Under the pieces are notes generated by a model that worked only from the letters and a program-made list of their open reading frames with translations, ran no database searches and was not told the DNA's origin. The translations under genes were made by a program, and so were the position numbers. This document shows, piece by piece, positions 47,755 to 59,164 of a stretch of 64,000 bases of DNA. This DNA is from Anodontia alba (lineage: Eukaryota; Mollusca; Bivalvia; Lucinida; Lucinidae): assembly GCA_964016985.1 (NCBI GenBank), contig OZ024826.1, positions 71,249,768-71,313,767 of the forward strand, in the 5' to 3' direction. How positions within the stretch are numbered: position 1 is the stretch's first letter; the number at the start of each line of letters is the position of its first letter.

Positions 47755-49135
47755 ACGCTTTGTATGTGCCTAAATTCTGTTATTTGCTACCGTGTAAGTT
47801 GTTCATTGGAAATTTGAAATATGCTATGTTCTATTCTATTCTACTTTCAACTACTTCTATTCTATTCCATGTTCCACTTCTCTTAATAGTAAAACATTTA
47901 TTAAATTCCTGTGTGCATGCGTTCTTTTCGTGTTCTCATTGTCCATGATACAATGGATGTGGGTTATGAGCATTGTTAGTATGTTTAATGCTGGATAAAA
48001 ATATTTGCATTTGTTTAAAGTGATAAAACAGGAATTATTCAATTTATTGTCTTTTTGCATAGAAACGAATACCTGAAAAATGTTACGGTATACTGAACTA
48101 AAAGGAAAGTTTACACTGAAGTAATGGTAACATTGCTTGGTCGTTGAACGCTTGATTCAATAAATGATTCTACAGTCTTTAAAACAATGGAACCAATTTT
48201 CCTTTCGATGAAATGTTATTAGTGACCGCATTATTGCAGGGCATCTAAAACAATTATATTACATTGTATATAGCAGAGATAAAGCGAATCTAAATGACAC
48301 ACTTAACATCCAGTTTGTTATCTGCCCTTATTTCTAGCCATTTGTTTTCCAAGACCAGTTTTGGAATATATTCAAAAAGGTATCAAAACTACAGCTGAAA
48401 CTACTGAACGACAAATGCCATCCGTATTAACCCAGTTCGAGTTTCAATTTATGTAGCATTTTTTCCTATCTTAGGCTTAACACTGTATTTTCCATAGAGA
48501 TTTCAGTAGAAGTATATTTAGCTACTGGATATTTTTAAGGAAATAATTTTATGTTTTTAGTGACAGAAATACTGAATAATGCGGCCCGAAAAAAACAACG
48601 CAAGTGGCAATAAGCTAGAAAAGGGGCTTTATTTTCCAAAAGATTTTAATTGCATGGAAGGCAAATTGGCGATCTTACAACCTTGCAGAAGTATATCGTC
48701 CAGTTAATTCAATATATTGTCTTTGTTGCTCTTTTCTTTCAGCAACTGTCCTGAATAACCCTTGTTGATATCAGACTGAATCGTATAACATTTAATCCAA
48801 AAAGGTCCATAAACGACACAAAAATAAATCAGTACTGCCAATAAATTTTGCTGCTGGTCGTCTTGCTAACTTACTGTTGTAAAGAAAGTATAGGTAATAC
48901 CGCACAAGAAAAAAAATGTAAGTTGTTTTATATACATGTATTTATCTATTTAGTTCTGTTTAGTATACATATGAAGCTGAAATGGCATTATAATTGTGCT
49001 TCATGCTGTCAAATATATATACCTTGTTGTATGAATCGTGTAATTTTAGTCAACATCTTACAAAAACAAAAATAGTGCTTACCTTTGCTTCATGATACTA
49101 TGATATTGCTTTAAAAAGAGTCTCAAATATTGAAT
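47755..49135. other. No gene recognised
   Basis: AT-rich, without splice-bounded frames or repeat ends that I can identify. Confidence 0.4.
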
Positions 49136-49139
49136 CTTT

Positions 49140-49209
49140 GCAAACAGTGCAGACCCTGATCAGACGCCATTCTTTTCTGAGATGTCTGAGTAGGATCTGT
49201 ACTGTTTGC
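49140..49209. repeat. Short dispersed palindrome copy
   Basis: GCAAACAGTGCAGACCCTGA faces GGATCTGTACTGTTTGC. Confidence 0.65.
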
Positions 49210-49314
49210 CATGATACTTGTATTGTACAAAGAAAGCAATCTAGTGGTCTGTATACAACTGATCGACTATGTGCCATTTTTTACATTTTACTTGGGAAAT
49301 ACTGCGCTTCCTGC

Positions 49315-49440
49315 ACACGGACTCTAAAAGGAAATTGTTTGCTCCCTAATTCTTTCCTTTTAGTACAGCGCTCTTCAGAAGGGGAAAAACAACAATTATG
49401 AGGTACTTGCTCCACATGAAAGTGTAGTCATTATCCTTAA
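49315..49440 (+). repeat. Partial copy of repeat E
   Basis: ACTCTAAAAGGAAATTGTTT and GCTCCCTAATTCTTTCCTTT form the repeat E hairpin, followed by TTCAGAAGGGG. The start-codon block is missing. Confidence 0.5.
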
Positions 49441-49737
49441 AACCAATATATTTATGTTGTTAAAATAGTAATAAACCTATCCAATTCGCATGATGGAAAG
49501 GTCTACTGATGATATCTCAGCATTAATGATCAATGAAAACAGTTTTTTCTTGACCTTTACCACTTTCTGGGCTGATTCAGCACACAACGACTTGAAGATA
49601 TTTTTCTTTTTTTTTTTCTTTTGAGAAAATAGGCTTTGGCATTTTCTGGAAAACTTTGAAAACTTTGTTGGTCTTGGAAGACAGTGAGGCCAGACCAGCT
49701 TTTGGATCAATACACAAGCAAATATACATAAAGTTCA

Positions 49738-49936
49738 GAATCCCTACATTACACTGTATAATTTTACGTCACTAACAGAATCCCTACATTACACTGTATA
49801 ATTTTACGTCACTAACAGAATCCCTACATTACACTGTATAATCCCTACATTACACTGTAAAATCCCTACATTACACTGTATAATTTTACGTCACTAACAG
49901 AATCCCTACATTACACTGTATAATTTTACGTCACTA
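49738..49936 (+). repeat. 40-bp minisatellite, highly uniform
   Basis: AGAATCCCTACATTACACTG followed by TATAATTTTACGTCACTAAC is repeated four times. In the middle are two or three short 22-bp units that lack the ACGTCACTAAC part. Units are almost identical, suggesting recent expansion. Confidence 0.92.
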
Positions 49937-50002
49937 AGGTCCTGGCGAGACTGCTGTAATCGTGTATGGATCCTTGGTGTTTGCAAATACCTTGAAGCCC
50001 TT

Positions 50003-50006
<4 letters not shown>

Positions 50007-50037
<31 letters not shown>
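50007..50037. repeat. Poly-T tract
   Basis: 31 T residues. Confidence 0.95.
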
Positions 50038-50038
<1 letters not shown>

Positions 50039-50104
50039 TCTGCATGGACAGCATCTATCAAGACGTCTGTAACTTAAGGTGACTGAATACAGTTGTATGC
50101 AGCC

Positions 50105-50490
50105 TCGCAAATTACATTGTTGCATATAAAGGGACTAAATAAAGCAGTCTGGGATTTTCGTTCTTTTGTGTGTTCTTCGTTTCCAAAGGCAACATTTTAG
50201 ATATTTAATTTTGTTTCACTGCAGCTGGAATTAAGTGCCCTGTGGCGGCCGTAAAACGTCTCCCCGTACTTTATCATAGTATAGATTATATTACTATATC
50301 CTTTGGGATCATTGAGCCCATTCTGGTTACTTTGAAAATCGAATACTGCTTAAGCCGGTGCTAGGGGGCGTCCCGTATGCAGCCGCGCAAATTACACTGG
50401 TGTATATGAAGAGACTTAATAAGAACAGAGTTTCCGATTTTCGTTCTTTTGTGTATTCTTTGTTTCCAAATGTAAACTTTAGGTTTTTAT
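50105..50490 (+). repeat. Repeat D, two units in tandem (about 280 bp)
   Basis: TTTTCGTTCTTTTGTGTGTT at 50156 and TTTTCGTTCTTTTGTGTATT at 50437 each precede CTT.GTTTCCAAA. The region between holds GTAAAACGTCTCCCCGTACT and CTAGGGGGCG. Confidence 0.75.
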
Positions 50491-50569
50491 TTTGGTACAT
50501 TTTCTACCACGTTATACAAGCAAGACAACTTTTGTGACTGTTTCTATGCGCACTACGCCACTTTTGATA

Positions 50570-50700
50570 AGGGATCGACCCTAAAAGGTATGAAGTTGCT
50601 CTCCTTTGGAGGAGAGTAGAGCCCTTTTCAGAAGTGGACAAAATATTTTCACAGACTTTTCTCCCCTGAAAGTGTATCAATCTCTGTTGAACTGTAGGTT
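50570..50700 (+). repeat. Partial copy of repeat E
   Basis: AAAAGGTATGAAGTTGCTCT faces GGAGAGTAGAGCCCTTTTCA. It keeps the hairpin only. Confidence 0.4.
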
Positions 50701-50889
50701 AATAACTGACTGAGAAATCTGCAGACGGGTATCGTTAAAATACCCAAATTCAATAACTTGTAAATTTGTTAAATCACAATGTGAACATACCAATGTGAAA
50801 TCGTAGTTTCTAATCTCTGGACATTTCACTCTAAAAATGAATAAAACTACATAAATATATCCGATTAGTGGTTTATCCGAACAAGCAGC

Positions 50890-51490
50890 CCTTTTCAGTG
50901 CACAAAGGTGAGTTGGAGTACATGTACAGACTAATTGGCGGCTTACCTCTTCAGTACAAGAAGGTGAATTGACCTATACATGTACAGACCCTCTTCACTA
51001 CAAGAGGGTGAATTGGACTATACATGTACAGACTAATTAGCGGCTCACCTCTTCCGTGCAAGAGGGTGAAGTGGACTATACATGTACAGACTAATTAGCG
51101 GCTCACCTCTTCCGTGCAAGAGGGTGAATTGGACTATATATGTACAGACTAACTGGCGGCTAACCTCTTCAGTTCAAGAGGGTGAATTGGACTATACATG
51201 TACAGACTAATTAGCGGCTCATCTCTTCCTTGCAAGAGGGCAAGGTGGACTATACATGTATAGATTCTGGTGGCCCATTTCTTCAGTGCATGAACATGAG
51301 TTGGATTATATGTAGAGACTGACTGGTGGCTGACCTCTTCAGTGCAAGTGGGTGAGTTGGACTATACATGTACAGACTAACTGGCGCCTCACCTCTCCAG
51401 TGCACGAACGTGAGTTGGACTACATGAAAAGACTACCTGGTGGCTCACCTTTTCAGCGCACAAAGGTGAGTTGGACTACATAAACAGATT
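50890..51490 (+). repeat. 58-60-bp minisatellite, about 10 units
   Basis: The unit has GGCTCACCTCTTCAGTGCAA, GAGGGTGAATTGGACTATAC and ATGTACAGACTAATTAG. The outer units are more diverged than the inner ones. Confidence 0.88.
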
Positions 51491-51516
51491 AAGCTCAGCC
51501 CTGACTCTTTTGTTAG

Positions 51517-51790
51517 AAGATTCCATAGCGCAGTTGGTAGCGCGTCTGACTGTAGATCCAGGGTCACAAATTCGAATCCAAGCTTGGCCACATAACGTTG
51601 TGGAGATTGATCATGAAATCGTTTCTACGGTCATTCAAGAAGGGCAGTTGTCAGTTACTGGCAAAAGTATGTGCACAAAGTACTGAAAACCGCTTCGAGA
51701 ACTAAGCCTGCCCAAGAAAGGTGTGAATATGTTAACTCGATTTTAACTCGTATTGACTGGGCCGTAAATCTCCATCTCAAACTTAGGTTT
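51517..51790 (+). mobile_element. Probable tRNA-derived SINE (tRNA-Tyr-like head)
   Basis: TAGCGCAGTTGGTAGCGCGT is a good A box and D arm. GACTGTAGATCC resembles the anticodon arm of tRNA-Tyr (GTA). AAATTCGAATCC is a decayed B box. The acceptor stem does not pair well, so I do not call a working tRNA. The body, with GTGCACAAAGTACTGAAAAC, runs to about 51790 and has no clear tail. Confidence 0.5.
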
Positions 51791-51799
51791 TGCTAGAAG

Positions 51800-52490
51800 G
51801 CTATTATGCTACGCCTTGTTTGTTTGTGATTCTCCAACTTTCAGTTTGTAGTCGTGCCGTCATCTTTAATTTATCAGAGTGTTGAGAAGTTAATGTATGT
51901 GTTTTGCAGGTTTAGTCACAGATGAGTTAGGGACCTCCTACTCAGACCGAGCAATTTTCTGTGACAGAAACTGTATCAGGGTAAATGTGGATCAAATGTA
52001 CGTGGTGCAAAACTGCTGGATTCCTCCAGATTCAAGAGAGGAGGCAATTACTGAGAAGCAACTTGTATCGTTGCCCTGGGCTGAAACATCGTTGGTGTCG
52101 GTCTCTGCCCAGCAAACCAGCTTTTGGGAATTCCACGAATTAAATGCTCTTTTGGTGTGCCTAGTTTTTTTACCATCCTAAAAATGTAAATGAATATACC
52201 CAGGAAATGCAACAATCATGAAGCACAGCCCTCCCCGAGGCACCGAAAGGAGGAGAGATGAGGAACAAATAAGGACAAAACAAACGCCAGATATGAAACC
52301 ACAGACGCACTGTAAACGAAGAACTGCAAGAGATGAACCGCCTCGACAGGCTCAGTAGGAAAACTACTAAGGGGCTTAAATCAGTTTTACTCGCGCGCGA
52401 AACCTCACCCTGATCTCCAGATGCAGCTCTAAACAGTACGATAATACAAACAGAAAGAAAACAGAATGCAAAGAAAGCAGCCATCAAAGA
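51800..52490. other. Dispersed-repeat mosaic, no gene
   Basis: 51845-51990 matches 14265-14420. 52198-52260 resembles the complement of 29990-30030 and 10770-10830. Long minus-strand openness over 52170-52529 lies in this repeat, and I do not call it a gene. Confidence 0.4.
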
Positions 52491-52493
52491 AGC

Positions 52494-52710
52494 TGACCAC
52501 AATGCTAGCATCACAACGTGAACAAGCAAGCAAATTGACCAGCCATATAGTGGGTGACCACAACGCTAGAATTACAACGTGAACAAGTAAGCAAAGTGAC
52601 CAGCCATATAGTGGGTGACCACAATGCTAGAATTACAACGTGAACAAGTAAGCAAAGTGACCAGCCATATAGTGGGTGACCACAATGCTAGAAGTACAAC
52701 AACAACAAAA
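52494..52710 (+). repeat. 61-bp minisatellite, about 3.5 units
   Basis: GACCAGCCATATAGTGGGTG, ACCACAATGCTAGAATTACA and ACGTGAACAAGTAAGCAAAG recur with one or two changes per unit. Confidence 0.9.
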
Positions 52711-52714
52711 AAAG

Positions 52715-53155
52715 ATCAGCATCAGAATATCCGTCTTGGAATGGACAGCAAAAAAAACATTGCGGGCTTAAACCAGATTTACATGCGCGATACCTCACCC
52801 TTAGTTCTGATGCACATATAATCAAAACCACAGTGATTAAAAAAAGGGCTGAATGGCGATCTGGAGCCAGAACACAAGAAAACCACGAATGGGACCACTA
52901 TTGAGGAAGGGACCGTCTGAGGACCGACCCATCGTCGTGTAATAATAGAAGGTAGAAAATGTATCAACCATAATTGCGTTAATGCATGCAGTTTGCCGCA
53001 GAATATCGTTGTAACCTACATTTTTGGGATCACTTTTTGTCGGGGATCATTTTTCATCGTATCAGACCACCCGAGGTTTTGTTTCTTGACTATAGTGAAG
53101 AGTTCATCATGAGAAACAGTGGTATCTCGGAACTACTCATTAGTGAAGGGATCTT
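52715..53155. other. No gene recognised
   Basis: Part of the same dispersed-repeat mosaic. It holds words such as GATACCTCACCCT, which recur near 52400. Confidence 0.35.
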
Positions 53156-53159
53156 AGTA

Positions 53160-53275
53160 AGAGATCCCAGTTAGCAGTCTGCTTTCCTTTAACATCCGGA
53201 CCATTATCGGACCGACGGGATTCCTGTCAAGCCTTTAACGGCCCGATATAGATTTAAACAGAATGCTAACTAGGT
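53160..53275. repeat. Palindromic MITE-like repeat, copy 2
   Basis: CCCAGTTAGCA faces GCTAACTAGG. Inside, the CCGATATAGATTTAA side is kept and the facing arm is decayed (TTTAACATCCGGACC). Compare 2740-2868. Confidence 0.6.
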
Positions 53276-53450
53276 GTTCATTAGTTTGTATCTCCTTCCT
53301 AAAGTCTGAATTCTTTTCTTGAGTTCTACAGGAAGATCAAGGACTCACAAGCTTATAGGAAGTTGCATGTAATGATGCAGCGTGTAAACTTAATTGTTAA
53401 GGGAAGCCTGACTTCTTTGTCATAAATTACGGTTATTATTATTACAAATA

Positions 53451-53714
53451 CAGTCGACTCCCGTTATCTTGAACTCGCTTATCTCGAATAACCGCTTATA
53501 TGGAAGTGAAAATCTGGTCCCTGCCTAAACATGAAAATCTAACAACATGTAAAAAAATTGTGGAAAAAGAGGAGAAATTGCTACACATATACTTGTTAAA
53601 TGTGGTTAATCGAATTAGTTTTCCCTCAATTCTATAAATCTGATATGTCGAGGTACGGATATCTCGCAGTATTTCAGAGAGTCTCTTGGAATTCGAAATA
53701 ACGAGAGTCAACTG
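53451..53714. mobile_element. Pogo-like MITE, copy with a deleted palindrome
   Basis: CAGTCGACTCCCGTTATCTT and GAAATAACGAGAGTCAACTG are flanked by TA. The left half of the central hairpin (TGTGGAAAAAGAGGAGAAAT) remains; its right half is gone. Confidence 0.82.
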
Positions 53715-53719
53715 TAAAT

Positions 53720-55785
53720 CTACAATGTTTTTTTTTCTTTTTTATTCAGCTTAACGTTTTACCATGTTTTATACACAAATTATGTATGCATTGATTTCAA
53801 CTTTTAGTGCTCAATAAAATAGAGTCAAATGGTAATATTGATGGTAATACTGTATTTTATTACATCCATGTTGTTTGTCATGCATTAGTGGTTGACGCAC
53901 TGCATTGTTTTTAGTAGCGTGTTGCTCGTCGCTTCTCACGCCATCGAGCGACTACGACCGCTACCTTGATGTGCGTTCTTCTCTTGACGGACATTGTTCA
54001 CAAATATCATGCTTTGAACATCCTGGATTTGTATCTGTAATCATTTAATCTCAAGAGATTTCAGTCATTAGATACATCAAAATAACGACGTGAACATTAC
54101 GCAAAAAGTGAATTCCCAACACACCAACCAGAACTAAAGTATAAAGGCACTCTATGAAATAATAATTAAGAAGCGAAGTAGTATATCTGGAATAGAACTA
54201 CAGGAAGTCTTAGCAATAGTTTGGTAGCAGGTTATTCATAGTATGTAAACTGGCTAGTCTTAGGGGACTTGAGATAAAATCATTTCAACATATTACAGGC
54301 TTAACTGTTAAAGCAAGTTCTCTGTAAAAATAATACGAATACGGTGTATAAGTGCACACGAGGGGCGATCAAATAAGAATGCGATTATTCCTCTAGAATT
54401 TTTCCGTTATATCAAATTTTAAGAGAGTAAATTGTACAGTATTACTTCATATCTAAACAATATGCACAGCCGCAATTACTGTGGCGCATTCAGTATATAC
54501 AGTAATTACCCTAAGTATCTGGACACCCTTACTCCTTATAATACTTGTTCTAATGTTGTCATTCTCTGTTGATGTGTCTAAAACTGTTGGATGAGTGGCA
54601 GACAGTGTAGATCCTGATTATACCTCGCGTTCTAAAATGGAAGGAAATAAATATCATGATGGATACGTGAATCGGTAGACAGAATTGTTTGAAAATCTCT
54701 TCAACACTTTTGGCGATCAAGGAAAAGGAAACTGTAATGGCGGTTTCGAAATAAACTCTGGAAGCAGTCAGATTTATTTACTTATTTTCAGGAGCTACCT
54801 ATGTGAGCTGCTTTCAAAGTAGTTAGTTCAACAGGTATAAGCTTTTTCAAAAAAAAAAAACAAAAAAAACTACCGGGTCGTTTAGCGTCAACTATTGCAT
54901 GTACGCTTATGACGCTTATACCACACATAATGGCATATGTATCAAGAGTCTTTAACTAACCTAAATGACTCCAGTTACTTTCCGAGTTTTGGTTCACTCC
55001 AAACGGTCAAATTTACCTTTGACGTGTGCACAAATAACAGGTGTCATATATATTTACTATTATCCTGTGAATTTTTCAACACTTTGACTCTAGCAGATCA
55101 CCAGATGGGGCAGTCCTGGACTAGTATTAGCTGATTCGACAAATGGAATGTATTCATTTTAATGCCAGTAAAGATACTCTTTGGACAGGTTCATTTCAGA
55201 ATTAAAGGGTGTCTGAATTGCTTTATTGTATTATCATTTATTATACAGATTTCTGAGCCTAATACAGTGTAGCTATAAATAAGACGCCGTGTTTTGCTTC
55301 TGATCTAGGTCTATATTGTTTGCCACTGCCGCTTTTATGTGAATCTAGGCATAACTGTGTCAACTGTAAACCCGAAAGAGGTCATGTGGATGATATAATT
55401 TTATTCTGTTCTATTTTATTCGTTATCAGATGCACGACTACTACGTCAACAGCCTTATAAGTTACTTCCGCTTCCAGCCTCTGTTCAATTCTCGTAATTG
55501 ATTTGTGATTAGCTTAACTCCCATATATGCGGATTGCCAGGGCAATAAGTTGATATGCTTATGGACTTTTCATTAAGCGTAATGTATTAAGTTCAAAAGA
55601 GAACGGTTAACGCACTGCTGGGACCCACAGAAGACCAAACACACACCCATTATATAACGGTGAAAATGTACCAGATTAATTTGGGGGCAAAATATCAAGG
55701 AAGCCGTAAACGGCGGTTTGAAAATGTTTCACTTAAAAAGTGACTTAAATCATGGACTATTCATCCGGATTTTCATTTCGTTGGT
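53720..55785. other. No gene recognised
   Basis: A half copy of the GCAAACAGTG-type palindrome lies near 54590-54615 (GGATGAGTGGCAGACAGTGT). Otherwise AT-rich sequence. Confidence 0.4.
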
Positions 55786-55789
55786 CTCA

Positions 55790-56200
55790 AGGTTCACTAT
55801 TGCCGGTATTAGAGTCTGTCGTATCTCGGCCGTAAAACGTCTCATCGTATTTCACTACAGTGTAGTTTATTATTTCTGGTATATTGTGATCATTTAGCTC
55901 GTTCCAGGGTTTTTGTTTTTATTTTGATGTGAGAGTCACTGATGAAGCCTAACAGGCTAGTACGACCCAGAAAGCCTGAACAGTTAAGCTGTTTTCATTT
56001 CTGAGTGTGTGTTCATTGCTCTCAAGGGTACTTCACCATAGTGCAGATTTTATTTTTATTTCCTTTGGGATCATTGTGCCCATTCTGGTTACTTCGAAAA
56101 TCGAATACACTTAAACCGGCGCTAGGGGGCGTATGCAGCCTCGCAAACTACATTGCTGTATAAGAAGATACTTCATAAAACCGAGTCTCAGACTTTCGTT

Positions 56201-56246
<46 letters not shown>

Positions 56247-56290
56247 TTGTTTTTTTTTTCTTTGCTTCCAAAGCCAATCGTTTAGAATTT
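55790..56290 (+). repeat. Repeat D, plus-strand copy with an expanded GT tract
   Basis: Order: GTAAAACGTCTCATCGTA, then GTCACTGATGAAGCC, TTCATTGCTCTCAAGGGTAC, GAAAATCGAATAC, CTAGGGGGCG, CATAAAACCGAGTCTCAGAC, then the GT tract and TTTGCTTCCAAAG. Confidence 0.7.
56205..56242. repeat. (GT)n microsatellite inside repeat D
   Basis: About 19 GT units at the place where other copies have only GTGTGT or GTGTAT. Confidence 0.95.
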
Positions 56291-56746
56291 CATTCCTTTT
56301 AGAATACATTTGGTTCATGAGTAGCTTACGCTCAGCTGAGAAAAAAGAAGGCAAATGCACTACTGGGGCGCCACACAGGGTTCAAACATATTCTGATTTT
56401 ACAATAGCGAAAGGTACCAAACGTATTGCTGTTGTTTCTAACAATCGTTCTTCTTCTGTACTTGTGCGCAGACATTTGAAAAACATGTAGGATTGGAATG
56501 CCCGGTTCACAATATGATTTGCACTACTAAATGAGGCAAACGGCGTTGCAGTGCCAAAACAGCTTTCAGACTCAACATAATTACACGCTTTATGTTTTAC
56601 GTAACCAAATCCTGATTTTCAAGCTGCAGTTATATTGTAATGCAGAGCAATTATACTGTAAACCACTACAAAATAAAACAAATGTAGTTCAAATTTAAAG
56701 CTATTATCTAAATGACCAGCTATTATCTAAATGATTTCGGATATAG

Positions 56747-57027
56747 CATTACGAAGACATGCCTATTCAAATATACTGAAAATTTTACCACCAAAAAATG
56801 AAAATTTTCAGAAAAAAAAAAATCTGATATTTTTAAAATTTCTGCTCAAAACATAGATTGTGGGTACTCGTTAGAACCGCCTCGGCGAGGCGGTTCTAAC
56901 GAGTACCCACAATCTATGTTTTTGAGCAGAAATAAGAATAATAATGTATACCCCTTTCAACCCCAGCTTTACTATATAAAAGTGGGGTTTAAGGGGGTCA
57001 AAATTATATAAGCATGTTCTCGTGATG
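56747..57027 (-). mobile_element. MITE A, copy 3
   Basis: CATTACGAAGACATGCCTAT and ATAAGCATGTTCTCGTGATG are the ends. The central palindrome at 56851-56919 is perfect or nearly so over 34-bp arms. Confidence 0.87.
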
Positions 57028-57029
57028 GT

Positions 57030-57595
57030 ATGTTCGGCCTAGGCTATGGATGGCGACATGTAATTGTATGCGGGCTAGAAAACAGACGATCATAGTTGAT
57101 TTTTTTTTACATAGCTCTGATAACGTCTATAATGTTTTTATCGTTGAGTATTGCGATAATTTATATAATTACAACCTTTCATAAATTATAACATTTTTTC
57201 ACTATACTACGATCTATAGGGAGCTACGTAATGCATGACAGATTAGTTTCCCGGCGTATTGATGCTTGGCATCAATGTTTTCTTGTTTTTGTTGTATTAG
57301 TAGATAGGGAATGCCTTAGGACAACGGAACAAAATTGTACGTGTACATCAAGCGAACTTATTGGTTTAGGCAACTAGTTTCATACATATTTGAATACCGC
57401 ACTTATACAGTACAGATATATGATAAAATGATGTTGTTTTTTTTTCACTCCGTTGAAGGGATATACATCAAGGAGAGAGCAGCACTCTAAGAAGAAAGTT
57501 TTGGCATCTTTTTTTTTTTTTTTTTTCAAGTGAAGACATAATAATAAAGAAACTTTGATACAGAGAGGAAGAATAATGAACAGAATATCCACAAC
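57030..57595. other. No gene recognised
   Basis: AT-rich sequence with a T tract at 57510-57527. Confidence 0.4.
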
Positions 57596-57599
57596 AAAA

Positions 57600-57800
57600 A
57601 CATATAGCTGAGCGACTAGAAAAGCGACAACCGCCTCTTACCCAAGTGATCTGATCACAAAGCTAGGTAGGACAGAATAAACATAAGAACAGTGCATCAA
57701 ACAGGGTGTAACAAAACAAAATCTGCAGCTGGGAGCGACAAAATAATACGAAGAACGAGCAATACCAGAATCACATTCTAAGAACGGTCTGTCTTAGATA
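57600..57800. repeat. Repeat F, single-unit copy
   Basis: GACTAGAAAAGCGAC, AGCTAGGTAGGACAGAATAA and AGTGCATCAAACA match the leader at 9690-9780. One unit follows (GAACGAGCAATACCAGAATC, AAGAACGGTC) where the 9.8-kb copy has about ten. Confidence 0.65.
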
Positions 57801-57989
57801 GTTAAATGGGAACGGATACGCATCAACGTGGGGATTACCTCCGACATGGAAACATTTGCAGCCGCTCTCACTGGGATTTACTCTTAACCTATTTATGCCA
57901 AACGGACTCTTCTACATTTAGTCTTCGGACCGATCCATTTCCAAAATACGGCGTGTTTGCTTAAGTGTTTGTTACTACCATGTTTTATA

Positions 57990-58060
57990 TAAATTACTGA
58001 TCAGACGCCGCGTTCTGAACAACTGATCTGGGTCTACACTGTTTGCCAATGCCCCTTTTA
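57990..58060. repeat. Short dispersed palindrome, right half
   Basis: GATCAGACGCCGCGTTC is followed by CTGATCTGGGTCTACACTGT and TTGCC. The left arm is diverged. Confidence 0.5.
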
Positions 58061-58396
58061 TGGAACGCTAGGCTTAAATGGGTTTAAGGAAAGAAGTAGA
58101 AATTGTAAAGTAGAAATAGCTGAAATAAGAAAAAACTGATATCCAACTAGGGAGTTTTCTAGGTAGTTTGAAGCACTTACATATGTATAGAAGCAAGTCA
58201 GTTGCTGAATTTTGCTTAAGTGCTATTTGACAAATATAAATCTACAAACCCCAATTTCCACTAAACGAAAGAAATAGCTTAAAAACGGTCCATTTGAAAT
58301 TGTCTTAATAGTCAAGACGCTGACTTCTGTACGAGCACGTCTGCAGGTCTATTCTGAAAGGCTAGACTACAGAACATAATCTGCAGGACTCCTATT

Positions 58397-58590
58397 TAAG
58401 TGGAACACTTTCAAGGGAGGCAACTGTCAAAATACTTTTTGCCCAATTCTGAAAAGGGGTCTACTCTTAAAGGAAAGAATTTACTCCACCATGGGAGCAA
58501 ATTCTTTCCTTTTAGAGTAAACTCATTTTCAGAGGGAGAATGGTGTACAGAGGTTGAGATGTTATACATAGCGGATTTTCGAGTCATTTC
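58397..58590 (+). repeat. Repeat E, copy with a long hairpin
   Basis: CTTTCAAGGGAGGCAACTGT, then CTACTCTTAAAGGAAAGAAT facing ATTCTTTCCTTTTAGAGTAA, then CATTTTCAGAGGG. The start-codon block is absent or diverged. Confidence 0.62.
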
Positions 58591-58826
58591 AATTCGTGGT
58601 TTTTCTTCACTCGCGGATGTTCGCTACGGGAAAACATCTTGGAATAGCTAAAACGGCTCGATAGAAGCTGGTTGTTTTCTCATCTCTACGATTGTTCTGT
58701 TTCTCAGATCATGACTACACTAGTCTACAGAAACGCACATGCATCTAAAGAAACGCTCGCGCGTTCATACTTTAAAAGTAGAGACTCTCGAAGGAAACGG
58801 TCATAATGTAAGTTTCGCATTTTCTT

Positions 58827-59159
58827 TTACAGCTGTTCAATGAGTTTGGCCATGAGAAAGCCATATCCCTGCACCTCTCCATCTATGGTAAAATATATTT
58901 GAATAACGAAGCATGAAAAAAACTGACTCGGGTCAATACAGCTGACCTCGAACCTATAAATGGGCCAATACGAAATCGCTCGATTAATAAAATCTAAGTC
59001 TTTTTTTTCCATCGGGAAAGCCCTTATGTTTTTTATTTTATCATGATAGTTTGGTAGTCTGTTGCACCTATAGATTGTTTCGTTGATCAAATAGTTCGTC
59101 GTATTAAAATCTATATCGAATTTCGCAACTTGCATAAATAGTCTGGCTATATCTGCCAT
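58827..59159 (-). CDS. Unrecognised 110-codon reading frame
   Basis: Opens with ATGG in a fair start context (CTGAAATGG) and runs 110 codons to TAA, unusually long for this AT-rich background. The peptide begins MADIARLFMQVAKFDIDFNT, has IYRCNRLPNYHDKIKNI in the middle, and ends in EVSCIDPSQFF, FTIDGEVQGYGF and LMAKLIEQL. There is no signal peptide or membrane segment. The VSCIDPSQFF stretch superficially recalls the opening strand of Tudor-type domains, but the rest does not confirm that. No polyadenylation signal follows closely. It may be a small gene, a terminal exon or a chance frame. It is not part of the receptor exon series as far as I can tell. Confidence 0.35.
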   Translation of the reverse strand: MADIARLFMQVAKFDIDFNTTNYLINETIYRCNRLPNYHDKIKNIRAFPMEKKDLDFINRAISYWPIYRFEVSCIDPSQFFSCFVIQIYFTIDGEVQGYGFLMAKLIEQL

Positions 59160-59164
59160 TTCAG

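Noticed and set aside
51517..51590. A functional tRNA-Tyr gene
   Set aside because: A box and anticodon region are good, but the acceptor stem does not pair and the B box is altered. It fits better as the head of a SINE.
52170..52529. 119-codon minus-strand frame with hydrophobic stretches
   Set aside because: It overlaps dispersed-repeat words also seen at 10.8, 30.0 and 31.0 kb. No family was recognised.
55930..55985. Possible hammerhead ribozyme in repeat D (CACTGATGAAGCC hairpin; also complement at 36040-36080)
   Set aside because: CTGATGA followed by a short hairpin is present in both copies, as in hammerhead stem II. The required GAAA directly after the stem is not there (AGTA or AAAG instead), and I could not build stems I and III. 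It may be a decayed one, but I do not call it.
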